Shown here one piece after another: positions 27,201-35,659 of a stretch of DNA of 64,000 bases (the first letter of the stretch is position 1; the number at the start of each line of letters is the position of its first letter). Source of the stretch: Shewanella eurypsychrophilus (GTDB taxonomy: Bacteria > Pseudomonadota > Gammaproteobacteria > Enterobacterales > Shewanellaceae); contig NZ_CP045503.2 in assembly GCF_007004545.3 (NCBI RefSeq), positions 962,501-1,026,500 of the forward strand. Direction: 5' to 3'. The notes under the pieces are model-generated. The model saw only the letters and a list, made by a program, of their open reading frames with translations. It ran no database searches and was not told the DNA's origin. The position numbers and the translations under genes are program-made.

Positions 27201-28151
27201 TTCCATCAACATGATGTTTGAACCGCTACCACCAGAACAATCTTCTTTAGTAAATAGTGCTTTGTACACCATCAAATAAGCAGCTGGTGCCACACCTGAC
27301 AGTTCAACCTCAATGTCTTTAAAAGTGGTTGAAATCTTGTTACCGACTGAAGTACCTGCAACGTGTGAACCGTGTCCACCGTAGCCCAGTGGACTCATAT
27401 GTTCATCAGCACAGACTGCGAAGGTAGGTTGAGACCAACGCGCAACAATCAACTTATCGTTACAAAAGCTGGTATCAACACTCGAACAATAATCATCAAT
27501 TGGCATGTTCGCCGTTGGCTTAGAAAAACCTTCCCCAGAGAACATTGGGTTTTCCGGGCGAATACCAGTATCTATAACTGCAACACGGATATCTTTACCC
27601 GCATTTTCCATTCCAGAAACCGCTTCCCACATTGCAGCACTGTTGATGACTTCATGTGAGGCGTCCATGTTGGTTTGGTACATGGTTTCAGGGTAAACAG
27701 ATTTAACGCCTGGAATTGCAGATAATTGCTCAATAGTTAGACCTTGTCCAACTAGAGTCACACCGTTAAATAATGTTTTGAAGTTTCGCTCAACTTTAGC
27801 GTTTGGCGTTACCTTAGAGAGTGCACTTCGAAAAGCCTGCTGCTCTGTTTGAAGATGGCTAGCGTAGCTTATTGATGGTGCTGATTGTGTATTAACGCGT
27901 TCACCTTTTTTAGTCGGTGCCGTTGCTGTGAAAGCTTGAATTCCACCTTGATATTTAGCTATTGCTGGGGATTCAAGTTCGACAATGAATCTTTGAGGGG
28001 CGACTACTGCAGATTTTAATACTTCAGGTTTTTTATAATTATCTACAGAGGTTAGCTCTGGAGAAAAATTATTTGCAGAGTAATCGCTGCTTGCCATTGC
28101 CGCACTAGATACTAGCGCTGCTGTTATTGCTATCGATAGTTTTGTTTTCAC
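24297..28151 (-). CDS. Secreted subtilisin-like (S8) protease with GlyGly-CTERM-like sorting tail
   Basis: About 1284 residues from a GTG at 28151 that follows AAGGAAG; the longer frame (to 28178) would put charged residues ahead of the signal peptide. Order: signal peptide (KTKLSIAITAALVSSAAMA), inhibitor I9 prodomain (to about 160), S8 catalytic domain with D in VAVIDTG, H in GGHGSHVAGT, N in NNSWGGG and S in GTSMASPHVAG, with an inserted PA domain (FEGCAAFPADSF..ISRGTCAF). C-terminal Ig-like and cadherin-like repeats follow (DAPTVAPSAG.., VTVTVN). The end, SGSLGWLTMLLLPLAGLRRRKR in two parts, is a GlyGly-CTERM-type anchor processed by rhombosortase. An exported protease for external protein. 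Confidence 0.93.
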   Translation of the reverse strand: MKTKLSIAITAALVSSAAMASSDYSANNFSPELTSVDNYKKPEVLKSAVVAPQRFIVELESPAIAKYQGGIQAFTATAPTKKGERVNTQSAPSISYASHLQTEQQAFRSALSKVTPNAKVERNFKTLFNGVTLVGQGLTIEQLSAIPGVKSVYPETMYQTNMDASHEVINSAAMWEAVSGMENAGKDIRVAVIDTGIRPENPMFSGEGFSKPTANMPIDDYCSSVDTSFCNDKLIVARWSQPTFAVCADEHMSPLGYGGHGSHVAGTSVGNKISTTFKDIEVELSGVAPAAYLMVYKALFTKEDCSGGSGSNIMLMEALEHAVNDGADVINNSWGGGAGGDPANSPYKTMFEAAEAAGVVVVTAAGNDGNGAQTIGCPGCIESGITVANSTTGRFFANGFTAGGDELLAIEANNSLVTEDISLPVIAAINLDAENFEGCAAFPADSFKDGIALISRGTCAFSDKAANAEAAGAKAMVVYNSKAGAPISMHMPDATLPGVMISDVDGAAVIEGLDGETVGTIAAEVKRISNKALADLINVSSSRGPNGNQNILKPDLAAPGTSILSATSPDEDGTDFTTMTGTSMASPHVAGAAALMSQLHPEWSANDIKTALTSTAHMTSVLDDDAETPASPFAMGAGRMDLDAAAKAVLTFDKPSVASDSCVGPCTFTRTVYNKSDETTSWSLSASADSAGINVYPSSLELEAGGSAEFTVTVDSTYSEYGSWIFGNIMIKSDEGKQDAHLPLAIMAKESSDSSLISAVTTATDIKASDEFPIKAIVNNSMFENTVTITAKAPEGTALTSEDDVSVSINGAQQNGFDVNEDLGLITWVGKLELPEINSAKGTGASPSIFDLGIAYVPACDEGCDEKAFTFSTPEYKYNGTTYDSITISDNGIVIVGGGTTSGTWNNKQLPDSANPNNILAPFWSDYDLTDGTAGDTGGGELGIQFAESGDDTFIVVEWNKAQVYGDTSGNAYTFSVWIKAGAEEDIWFNYHDIPNMPANVTIGAENIGGSVGTTYHYNGEGGTVVTDDYVQLQNTAAGSVEIDYMVKASSFNHGQADKVETDEESSVELNVLENDTMPDQKVARVSITGDGMTANAQRLIDVSADGALGKATIADEPENGTVVLAEDGAAVYTPNKDFFGKDSFTYTTEDEAGNVSTPTMVTVTVNKINDAPTVAPSAGNTITGRPTMVESNAFDADGDMLTFKWTQTAGESLEFTDTEENIRVTPTKAGTYSFSVIASDGTLESEAGSASFTVKERDEDSSGSLGWLTMLLLPLAGLRRRKR

Positions 28152-28354
28152 AACTTCTTCCTTGTCAACTGAAGGCACAGAACTTAACTGCTGTGCTATT
28201 TTATAATTATGTTTTTATTATTTTGTTACCTCTATGTTGAGGTTGTGTATTTTGTAACACAAAAAGTTCACATAATTAACTCTGAAAGAGAAAAAAGTTG
28301 TAATTTACATTTTTTAGTCTACGAAATAGGCAGAATAACTTATTTTTATTTGTT

Positions 28355-28816
28355 CTATGGTTTAACCGCCCTAACAATGGGGTTTTGTAAGCTGATAAGC
28401 GTCTCTGTTGACTGGATTTCATCGATGGATTGAATTCGATTGATGAGCACATGTTGCAATCCGTCGATGGATTGGCACATTACCTTTACAAAAACACTGT
28501 AGTTGCCTGTGGTGTAATAGGCTTCTACAACCTCTTCTAGCTCATTTAGCTTAGATATGGCTGCTGGGTAATCACCAGCACTCTTTAAGTTGATACCAAT
28601 AAAACAGCATACATCATAGCCAAGGGCTTTGGGGTTAACCGTGATCTGGGCACCGGTAATAATGCCAGCCTGCTTCATTTTTTCTACTCGGACATGAATG
28701 GTACCTGCGCTGACGTTGAAACGCTTTGCCAGCTCAGCAAAAGGAGTTCTAGCCTCCTTCATTAATGCGGATAAAATGTGGTTATCTAGCTGATCTCTTT
28801 GAAATGATGCTTCCAT
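28355..28816 (-). CDS. asnC: Lrp/AsnC-family transcriptional regulator AsnC
   Basis: 153 residues: N-terminal HTH (FAELAKRFNVSAGTIHVRVEKMKQAGIITG) and a C-terminal RAM ligand-binding domain (YTTGNYSVFVKVMCQSIDGLQHVL). The match to E. coli AsnC in memory is close throughout, including the end QNPIVR..KP. AsnC activates asparagine synthetase A and responds to asparagine. No asnA is adjacent here, so its target lies elsewhere. Confidence 0.93.
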   Translation of the reverse strand: MEASFQRDQLDNHILSALMKEARTPFAELAKRFNVSAGTIHVRVEKMKQAGIITGAQITVNPKALGYDVCCFIGINLKSAGDYPAAISKLNELEEVVEAYYTTGNYSVFVKVMCQSIDGLQHVLINRIQSIDEIQSTETLISLQNPIVRAVKP

Positions 28817-28934
28817 AGTTAAATTCTACTAATAATGAGTATTAACTACTAATCTATCTTTTATCTTAAAGGTTTACTAGGTGAAGTGATGCTTTGGTTA
28901 TAAATTATCAATAATATTTTTAGCGCTATGTATG

Positions 28935-29612
28935 TTACTGCTCTTTTTCTGGGAGCATAAATGGAGCTCCATAGCTAAAAGTAAGCTCTTTACCTGAATA
29001 TGGCTGTTTAATCGTCAGTTCTTGAGCATGCAATAATAAGCGGCTTGCTAAGCGTTTAGCTAAAGGATCTGCATAGAAGTTATCACCTAGAATTGGATGA
29101 CCTATCGCCATCATATGCACTCTGAGTTGATGTGATCGGCCGGTAATAGGTGTCAGCTTTACCAGTGTTGAGCGCTTGCCAAAACTGATCACTTCAAAAT
29201 GAGTTATAGATGGCTTGCCAACGGTATGATCGACCATTTGCTTAGGGCGGTTAGGCCAATCACAGATCAAGGGGAGATCTATAGTACCTATTGGCGCCTT
29301 TATATGTCCTGCCACACGTGCATAATATGTTTTCTTAGTTTCGCGCTCTCTAAACTGTCTTTTTAGTTCTTTTTCAGCATTTCTTCTCAGGGCGACAACG
29401 ATGACACCTGAGGTTGCCATATCAAGCCTATGCACTACCTGGGCATTCGGGTGTTGTTCTAAAACTCGACTATAGACACTGTCCTTATGTTCAGGGGCAC
29501 GGCCTGGGACTGAAAGTAACCCCGAAGGTTTATTTACAACCAAAATATCTTTATCTTGATAGATGATGTCGAGCCAAGGTTCAGTAGGTGGGCAGTAAAT
29601 AAAATCTGACAT
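28935..29612 (-). CDS. rluA: RluA-family dual-specificity pseudouridine synthase
   Basis: 225 residues. The catalytic motif HRLDMATSG (Asp near residue 64) and the downstream RSHQLRVHM motif define the RluA family. There is no S4 domain at the N-terminus and the length is that of RluA, which modifies 23S rRNA U746 and tRNA U32. Single gene in its own transcript. Confidence 0.88.
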   Translation of the reverse strand: MSDFIYCPPTEPWLDIIYQDKDILVVNKPSGLLSVPGRAPEHKDSVYSRVLEQHPNAQVVHRLDMATSGVIVVALRRNAEKELKRQFRERETKKTYYARVAGHIKAPIGTIDLPLICDWPNRPKQMVDHTVGKPSITHFEVISFGKRSTLVKLTPITGRSHQLRVHMMAIGHPILGDNFYADPLAKRLASRLLLHAQELTIKQPYSGKELTFSYGAPFMLPEKEQ

Positions 29613-29819
29613 TGAAACAGCCTAAATGTGAATTCGACGCAAAGATACCTTTTACCTGATAGAGGAAGCAAGGTAAAAGTCATGCCTGTAAAATTTTCTT
29701 GCAATTTATTCACTGTATTTATATTTGACTTGTATTGATTTCATCTGTGTATATTGCTCTAATTTCACCACTTCTAATGTAAACCTCTTTCAAATCATTG
29801 ATTAATTAACTGGTACTTA

Positions 29820-32003
29820 ATGATAACCCAACCTAGATATCGCTTGGCTGACAGATTAATAGATCCTAGCCAATGTACAATTTTAAAAGATGGAACTTTA
29901 CTCAAAGTAGAGCTTAGAGCGATGCAGGTCTTGCTCTGTCTAATTAAGCATGCAGGTGAGCCGGTTAGTAGGGATATGCTGCTAGATGAGGTTTGGTCAG
30001 GAGGTGAGGTTTCCGATAATGCGATTAATCGCATCATCGGTTTGTTGCGTAATCAGCTTGGTGACAATGCTAAGTCTCCTAGCTTTATTAAAACATTACC
30101 CAAAGTTGGTTATGTACTTATTGCCGAGACCTCTATTGTTAAAGAGGTTAGTAAAGAGGAAAAGTTTACTCAGGAGGTGATAGCGGGCAGTAATATTGAT
30201 GAGAGAGATGGATCTGGGGCTCATTCAGCCAAACGTAGACTGTTTTCTTGGCTATATAGGTATTCTTGGTCGTTTACTTTATTTTTTATTGGCCTATTTT
30301 CATTATCTTCTTGGCTAACATTTCAGTATTTCTTCAAAAATCCTATCGATATCCCTGCATATCACAGTGCTGAACTTAAACGTTTAACTTTTTTAGATGG
30401 GCAGGAGTTTAGCCCTGTACTCTCACCTGATGGAAAGTACCTGGCTTTTTCACAGCGAGAGCTAGACGAAAAAAATTGGCGTATAGGTGTAATGGAGCTA
30501 GCAACTCGATCCATTGTTTACCTTGATGACCCAATGGATAGCCAAGGTTATCCGGCATTTAATCCTGATGGAACGAAATTAGCTTACCTTTCTTTCAATC
30601 AAGAAGGTGGCTGTAAAATAAATTTGGTTGAAATTAAAAACGGAAAATTTGGGGATATCGGTACAATAACTGATTGTAAGAGCCAGATGCAGGCAACTAG
30701 CATAGCCTGGAAACCTTCAGGTAAAAGTTTATTTTATATCGATGAAGATCATCAATATGATTACTTAACAGAAAAAAAAGTTTTTTCTGTTGCGATCAAT
30801 GGTGAAGATAAGCAACAGATTACTCAGCCGTACTCTATAGGACGTGGAGATTATGCTTTAAGTCTTTCCCCTGATGGTAGGTATTTGGCAATAATAAGAA
30901 ATGTTCGTTGGTATCAGACTCAGGTTATTTTACTGTCATTAGAAACTGGAATTTGGCAGGACCTTTTTACTGTCGATATTCTTTTGCATACAGTTTCATG
31001 GACTAGAGATAGTCGTTCTTTGATTTATCGCTCCTTATCCAGCCACCTTACTAAATTCCATATTGAGTCAAACTCCCACAGTCAACTTACAAATATCATG
31101 CAGCCTATTATTTCTCCTATTTCAAATCAGAATGGAGAAATTGTTGCAGTTCTTGGTGATTTTTTTAAAACTGAAATTTGGCGCCTTAAAACATCTATAA
31201 AAACGGGTTTAGATAATTTCTCTACAAATGACACTATTTGCTCGGCGCGCTACATATCTTCAAACGGTAAAAATGATAGAGCTACTACTAGTTTAGATGG
31301 AAGTAAGGTTGCATTTATTTCAGATAGAACAGGCGTTCCTGAAATTTGGTTAAAGCAAGGTACTGAGAATGAAGTTAAACTCAGCAACTTCGAAACTATT
31401 AATAATATAAAAGATATTAGCTTTTCCTCTGATGGTAAAATGATTTTAGGAAGGCTGAATAGTAAGCCATTTGTTTTTAATGTTTTAGAAAGGAAAATTA
31501 AATATATTAAAATAAAAAGTGCAGATGAAGTCTATAGTGTCTCTTGGGGTGATGGTATTGATTCAATAGTGGCTACAATTGATAGCCTTGGACAGTCTTC
31601 TTTAAAACTCATCGATATTGATTCTGGTGATATTATACAAACCTTGTCCGATGGCGGTGAATATGGAAAGTATTCTGGTGATGGTTCTTTTTATTTTACT
31701 AAGCGTTCAGGTGCTGGCTTATGGACCTTATATGATGGCAAAGAGATCTTGGTTGTTGATGACTTCAGTATTAGAAGTAATTTATCCTGGGTTATAAATA
31801 ATGGATATTTATATAATTTAGTTAAAATATCTGGTTCGTATAGTTTGGAATTTATAGATATGAAGACATTTGACAAGACTCATATAAAGCTACCATTTGA
31901 GCATTTGAGGGGGCATTCTGTCTCTGTTGACGCTAATGGAGTTGCATATGTTGTGATATCGAGAGCAAAGAATATCGATGTGATACATATAGAATATAAT
32001 TGA
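29820..32003 (+). CDS. ToxR/CadC-like membrane-anchored regulator with TolB-like beta-propeller
   Basis: 727 residues. An OmpR-type winged helix in the cytoplasm (about 1-105, VELRAMQVLLCLIKHAGEPVSRD.., VSDNAINRIIGLLR, KTLPKVGYVL), a linker, one membrane span (about 148-168, WSFTLFFIGLFSLSSWL) and a large outside domain of WD40/TolB-like repeats with recurrent LSPDGKYLAF motifs. It should bind DNA while sensing a periplasmic signal. The coding DNA is noticeably more AT-rich than its neighbours, especially 31300-32000, suggesting transfer. Weak ribosome-binding site. Confidence 0.88.
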   Translation: MITQPRYRLADRLIDPSQCTILKDGTLLKVELRAMQVLLCLIKHAGEPVSRDMLLDEVWSGGEVSDNAINRIIGLLRNQLGDNAKSPSFIKTLPKVGYVLIAETSIVKEVSKEEKFTQEVIAGSNIDERDGSGAHSAKRRLFSWLYRYSWSFTLFFIGLFSLSSWLTFQYFFKNPIDIPAYHSAELKRLTFLDGQEFSPVLSPDGKYLAFSQRELDEKNWRIGVMELATRSIVYLDDPMDSQGYPAFNPDGTKLAYLSFNQEGGCKINLVEIKNGKFGDIGTITDCKSQMQATSIAWKPSGKSLFYIDEDHQYDYLTEKKVFSVAINGEDKQQITQPYSIGRGDYALSLSPDGRYLAIIRNVRWYQTQVILLSLETGIWQDLFTVDILLHTVSWTRDSRSLIYRSLSSHLTKFHIESNSHSQLTNIMQPIISPISNQNGEIVAVLGDFFKTEIWRLKTSIKTGLDNFSTNDTICSARYISSNGKNDRATTSLDGSKVAFISDRTGVPEIWLKQGTENEVKLSNFETINNIKDISFSSDGKMILGRLNSKPFVFNVLERKIKYIKIKSADEVYSVSWGDGIDSIVATIDSLGQSSLKLIDIDSGDIIQTLSDGGEYGKYSGDGSFYFTKRSGAGLWTLYDGKEILVVDDFSIRSNLSWVINNGYLYNLVKISGSYSLEFIDMKTFDKTHIKLPFEHLRGHSVSVDANGVAYVVISRAKNIDVIHIEYN

Positions 32004-32458
32004 TTAGCCTTGTTTGTTCTGTGTAAGCTGTTGTTTTTTATTGTCATCACTTTTATATCATTTTATTATTATGGTACAGAGTCTATAGAAGTAGGTAGTG
32101 TAGTTGTCAGACAGGTTAACTCAGCAACTTAGAAATTTAGTTTTTTGCTTTTGATGAACTTTACCCTGGGTTACGTCATTAATATGAATTCTTTCTGCAG
32201 ATTTATTGAGTGTTTCAGCTGGTGCCCATGTATCTGGTCCATACATCGGGATTCTACTTGAAAAGAGTAGCAGTTGTAATAATTTGATATTTATTTGTAT
32301 TTTGGAATGACTATGATGCTTTAACTAAACTGGCTGTGATTAACCTGTCAACCTTTTGTATTCTAATGTTGTTTTGTATTAGTATACTTTGCTTCATATC
32401 TTATCGCTAAGTTAATTACACTGATTGGTGTTAGTTTTAAAAAATATAAGGATTTATA
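32004..32458. other. 455-bp AT-rich gap
   Basis: No supported gene or RNA. The stretch is AT-rich and would contain the promoter of the small secreted protein that follows; TATACT-like boxes are visible near 32383-32388 but the composition makes chance matches likely. Confidence 0.45.
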
Positions 32459-32713
32459 ATGAAAATTTCTACATTACTCAATACTGTTCTACTCTTTGCT
32501 GTCTGTGGCTCCGTTTCTGTCTATGCTACTCAAAGTTTTGTTGATGACAATACAATAAAAAATTCTTCTGAAATTGATTTTAATAGCGTTAAGTTTGATA
32601 AAGAAGTAACCGCCATTAAGGTGAACTTTTCAAAAGGTGAGAGTGATGATGTGATAATTGTTCCTATGGGGCAGTGCTCTCCAATGCCATTTTGCCAGCA
32701 GTTAGAAAGATAG
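32459..32713 (+). CDS. Small secreted protein of unknown function
   Basis: 84 residues with a good signal peptide (MKISTLLNTVLLFAVCGSVSVYA), leaving a mature chain of about 61 residues with two cysteines in CSPMPFC that may form a disulphide. ATG preceded by AAGGAT. Base composition matches the AT-rich regulator gene upstream, and the two may form one transferred unit. Family not recognised. Confidence 0.6.
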   Translation: MKISTLLNTVLLFAVCGSVSVYATQSFVDDNTIKNSSEIDFNSVKFDKEVTAIKVNFSKGESDDVIIVPMGQCSPMPFCQQLER

Positions 32714-32869
32714 CTTATAAATTTGAAGTGAATTTTGTCAAATTAGATGCGATAAAAAATGTATTTTTGTTAGCGTATTTCCATTTGCATACTACTTATC
32801 CTAACTACGTATGTTTGCAAACCTTGGACAAGAGATAGTGAAAATATAGTCATCTCCCCTTTTAGACAT

Positions 32870-32901
32870 AGGTATAATCATATTGATTATACCTTTTTTT
32901 T
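32870..32901 (+). terminator. Rho-independent terminator
   Basis: AGGTATAATC-ATATT-GATTATACCT followed by eight T: a perfect 10-bp stem, about 160 bp after the small secreted protein gene. Confidence 0.85.
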
Positions 32902-33010
32902 GGTTCTTATTAGGAGAGCTATTAGCCGTATCATTCGTTAGCTTGTGTCTATTCGTAGTAGCCAGCAAAGCAATTAACTGTCAAAAATAAACTATTTCTG
33001 TTGTGATTAA

Positions 33011-33316
33011 TTAAGAGAAGCTGTTGCCGTTCACGTGCATTAATGAAAAAGTCCAAACGACAAATGAGAGTAACGAATGAATTAAGGCATACACAGCCTG
33101 ATCAAGACGATCCATTCCTCGAGCCTGGTATATTAATTGCCCATGAAGTATCACGATCACTGGAAATAATAGTAATACGGGGTAGAAGCTGACAGCATGG
33201 CTGAGTGCAAAGTGAGTATCACTGAAAAGAAGCCGACTCAAGAGTGCCCACAAGACCATGAGTCCGGTAAGCATGGGCGGAGCGATATTTCGAGACTGCT
33301 CAGAGTTTATAACCAT
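33011..33316 (-). CDS. Small membrane protein, three predicted spans
   Basis: 101 residues with three hydrophobic segments (about 15-33, 41-60, 75-93). ATG preceded by AAGGAAG at good spacing, which supports it as a real gene. Family not recognised. It lies downstream of, and on the same strand as, the methyltransferase and another small membrane protein. Confidence 0.6.
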   Translation of the reverse strand: MVINSEQSRNIAPPMLTGLMVLWALLSRLLFSDTHFALSHAVSFYPVLLLFPVIVILHGQLIYQARGMDRLDQAVYALIHSLLSFVVWTFSLMHVNGNSFS

Positions 33317-33425
33317 ATTCTATCTTCCTTGTAATATTGAGCTAGCTTTTGCTAGCTATCTACTCTTCTTATTCTGCTTTCCTAGCATGATAAAGTGCAT
33401 CAAGGTCCATTCTAATCTGTTCAGT

Positions 33426-33983
33426 TTAGCAAATAGGTTTACGGGCTATCATTTGAGCCTTATAACTATAGTTGGCTGGATTAGATGCACTCACTACAGT
33501 CCCTTCAAAGTAATGCACTTGAGTCCATTTCTCAAATTGATTTTTAAGTTCATCTGTTTTAAGTAAAAACTTTGGGTTTTTAGGGCGGCCGATTTCAGCT
33601 TGCTTTTCGATAAAGGTCTCGTAAATCAGCAGTCCACCAGGTTTAATACAATTAGCTATTTGTGGGAAAATAGGTCGATGTAAATAGTTAAATACCAGCA
33701 CGACATCGTATTTTTCTTCTGGCAATGAAGGTGCAGAACCATCTTCTAGATCCCACTCTAAATAGTGATGCTGCTCTAGCCGCTGCGAAAGACTAACTAG
33801 TGATTTATCGATAAAGGTTACATTATGACCTTTATCCACAAACCAGAGGCCATTTCTGCCACTGCCGCAGGCTAAATCGAGCACTTCACTTTTTTCGAGT
33901 TTGTTTAATACTTGGCTTTGGGTGATTAACTGAGAGGCTAGATCAGCCTTTAACTTCTTTTCTTGCATCGATTCTTCGTCCAT
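33426..33983 (-). CDS. Class I SAM-dependent methyltransferase
   Basis: 185 residues with motif I VLDLACGSGRNGLWF (about 36-50), an acidic residue ending strand 2 (TFIDKS) and motif IV-like YDVVLVFNYLHRP. This resembles TehB-like or UbiE-like small methyltransferases; the substrate cannot be told. The 5' end overlaps the preceding membrane-protein gene by 41 bp, and an alternative ATG lies five codons in (33968). Translational coupling with that gene is likely. Confidence 0.82.
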   Translation of the reverse strand: MDEESMQEKKLKADLASQLITQSQVLNKLEKSEVLDLACGSGRNGLWFVDKGHNVTFIDKSLVSLSQRLEQHHYLEWDLEDGSAPSLPEEKYDVVLVFNYLHRPIFPQIANCIKPGGLLIYETFIEKQAEIGRPKNPKFLLKTDELKNQFEKWTQVHYFEGTVVSASNPANYSYKAQMIARKPIC

Positions 33984-34353
33984 GTATGACTGAAAAATGT
34001 CTTAATCCAGCTGGTCCGTGTGAAACAACAACAGAGAGCAGTAAGACTGTGATTAATAGTTCTGGCTTATAGCTTGCGAACGGAATGAACAAGGTTAATA
34101 GGCCTAGCTTTACCAAGGTTAAGACGCCTTTGAGTTGAATCAACCAGCGCCAATCTCTGATTATTTCCCATAGCATGAGTAATGAACCCGTAGTCATCGC
34201 CATACACCAATAGACAATCCATTGTTGTTTATCTACACCTAGTAAAATCCCGCCGCCAGCACCAGTAATGCCTAAAATATGTACTGCCCGTAGACTGGTT
34301 TTGCCCAACCTTTGGAACCAAAATTGTTTTTCAGATAGCTTAGATTTTTTCAT
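33943..34353 (-). CDS. Small membrane protein of unknown function
   Basis: 136 residues with four hydrophobic segments (about 24-42, 46-62, 80-96, 97-115) and a basic C-terminus (HGRRIDARKEVKG). It overlaps the methyltransferase gene downstream, so the pair is probably an operon. A conserved-looking HGPAGLRHF lies near residue 115. Family not recognised. Confidence 0.65.
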   Translation of the reverse strand: MKKSKLSEKQFWFQRLGKTSLRAVHILGITGAGGGILLGVDKQQWIVYWCMAMTTGSLLMLWEIIRDWRWLIQLKGVLTLVKLGLLTLFIPFASYKPELLITVLLLSVVVSHGPAGLRHFSVIHGRRIDARKEVKG

Positions 34354-34423
34354 ATTAAGCAGGTATCGGCTTGGTATTGAAGAGGTGCAAGCTTATCAGG
34401 AAAACATAAAGTGTGAAGGGGTT

Positions 34424-34440
34424 TAAATCAAATTGATTTA
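34424..34440. promoter_or_regulatory. 17-bp perfect palindrome in the ldhA / membrane-protein divergent region
   Basis: TAAATCAA-A-TTGATTTA is symmetric over all 17 bases. The half-site resembles the FNR/EtrA half TTGAT but the arrangement is not the TTGAT-N4-ATCAA consensus. It lies 132 bp before ldhA, a fermentation gene, and 70 bp before the divergent membrane-protein gene, so a redox regulator is plausible. Confidence 0.45.
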
Positions 34441-34572
34441 ATCAAAGTCACTGTAGCCCTTTATGGTATTGATACTCAAAAAGCATTTGCTTTATTTGGT
34501 GTTGATGACTTGTACCTATATGTTACAACAAGAGGTAAACTCTCGTGTATTCGTTAGTTGTTGGATTAAGTC

Positions 34573-35562
34573 ATGAAAATCGGATTTTTTAGTGCTAAGC
34601 ACTATGATATGGAACACTTTGATCGTACTAATCAGGGATTTGGTACATCGATTGAGTATTTTGATTATCGCCTCTGCATGAAGTCGGTTAAGTTAGCCTA
34701 TGGTTTTGAGGCCATTTGTGCCTTTGTGAATGATTCATTATGCGAAGAAGTGTTAGTTGAGCTGGCTAAGAATGGCACTAAGATTATCGCCATGCGTTGT
34801 GCAGGTTTCAATAATGTCGATTTAGTAGCGGCTAAGCGTTTGGGACTGAGAGTCGTGAATGTTCCTGCTTATTCCCCTGAGTCAGTAGCGGAGCACACCA
34901 TAGCCTTGATGCTGACATTGAATCGTAAAGTTCATAAGGCTTATCAGCGAACCCGAGATGCAAATTTTTCCTTAGAAGGTTTAGTTGGCTTCAACATGCA
35001 TGGCCGTTCTGTCGGTGTGATTGGAACAGGTAAGATAGGTTTGGCGACAATTAAAGTCTTACTGGGATTTGGCTGCAAAGTTATCGCTCATGACCCATAT
35101 CCAAATCAGTCTGTGTTAGATCTCGGGGTGGAATATGTCTCCCTCGATGAGATGTATCCTGTCTGTGACATCATTACACTGCATTGCCCTCTCACCGATG
35201 ATAACCATCATCTATTATCTAAATCTAGCTTCGATAAGATGAAAGCGGGTGTCATGGTGATCAATACCAGCCGTGGAGGTCTGCTCGATGCCTTAGATGC
35301 TATGGAGGCATTAAAAACGGGGAAACTTGGTGCTTTAGGCTTAGATGTATATGAAAATGAGAAAGAACTGTTTTTTGAAGATAAATCGAATGAGATCATT
35401 CAGGATGATATCTTCAGGAGATTATCGGCTTGTCATAATGTTATTTTCACTGGCCATCAAGCCTTCCTCACAGAAGAAGCGCTAGACGCTATCGCAGTAA
35501 CGAGTCTTACAAATATACAGCAATTACTTCAAGGTGATGCCTGTCCAAATGAGCTGCTCTAA
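34573..35562 (+). CDS. ldhA: Fermentative D-lactate dehydrogenase
   Basis: 329 residues, the normal length. NAD-binding GTGKIG (about 152-157) and the catalytic Arg/Glu/His in NTSRGGL, DVYENE and FTGHQAFL are present. The match to E. coli LdhA is strong from RCAGFNNVDL through to CPNELL. It reduces pyruvate to D-lactate with NADH when respiration is limited. Single gene; an FNR-like palindrome lies upstream. Confidence 0.94.
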   Translation: MKIGFFSAKHYDMEHFDRTNQGFGTSIEYFDYRLCMKSVKLAYGFEAICAFVNDSLCEEVLVELAKNGTKIIAMRCAGFNNVDLVAAKRLGLRVVNVPAYSPESVAEHTIALMLTLNRKVHKAYQRTRDANFSLEGLVGFNMHGRSVGVIGTGKIGLATIKVLLGFGCKVIAHDPYPNQSVLDLGVEYVSLDEMYPVCDIITLHCPLTDDNHHLLSKSSFDKMKAGVMVINTSRGGLLDALDAMEALKTGKLGALGLDVYENEKELFFEDKSNEIIQDDIFRRLSACHNVIFTGHQAFLTEEALDAIAVTSLTNIQQLLQGDACPNELL

Positions 35563-35659
35563 TGGGGTTCCTGAAATAGGCTAGAAGCTATTTAAAGGGT
35601 TAACTTTGGCTCTAATAGGGTTGATAAATTACAGTAAATACAATTACAGGAAGCAAATT

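Noticed and set aside
26071..27279. Several plus-strand frames opposite the S8 protease
   Set aside because: Opposite-strand shadows; low-complexity Ala/Ser/Pro composition and no start signals.
32872..32989. Hydrophobic frame ending INCQK just after the terminator
   Set aside because: It has no ATG or GTG, and overlaps the terminator T-run; could be a decayed membrane gene but is unsupported.
34431..34443. FNR/EtrA consensus site TTGAT-N4-ATCAA before ldhA
   Set aside because: Only three bases separate the halves in that reading; the 17-bp palindrome one step upstream is the better description.
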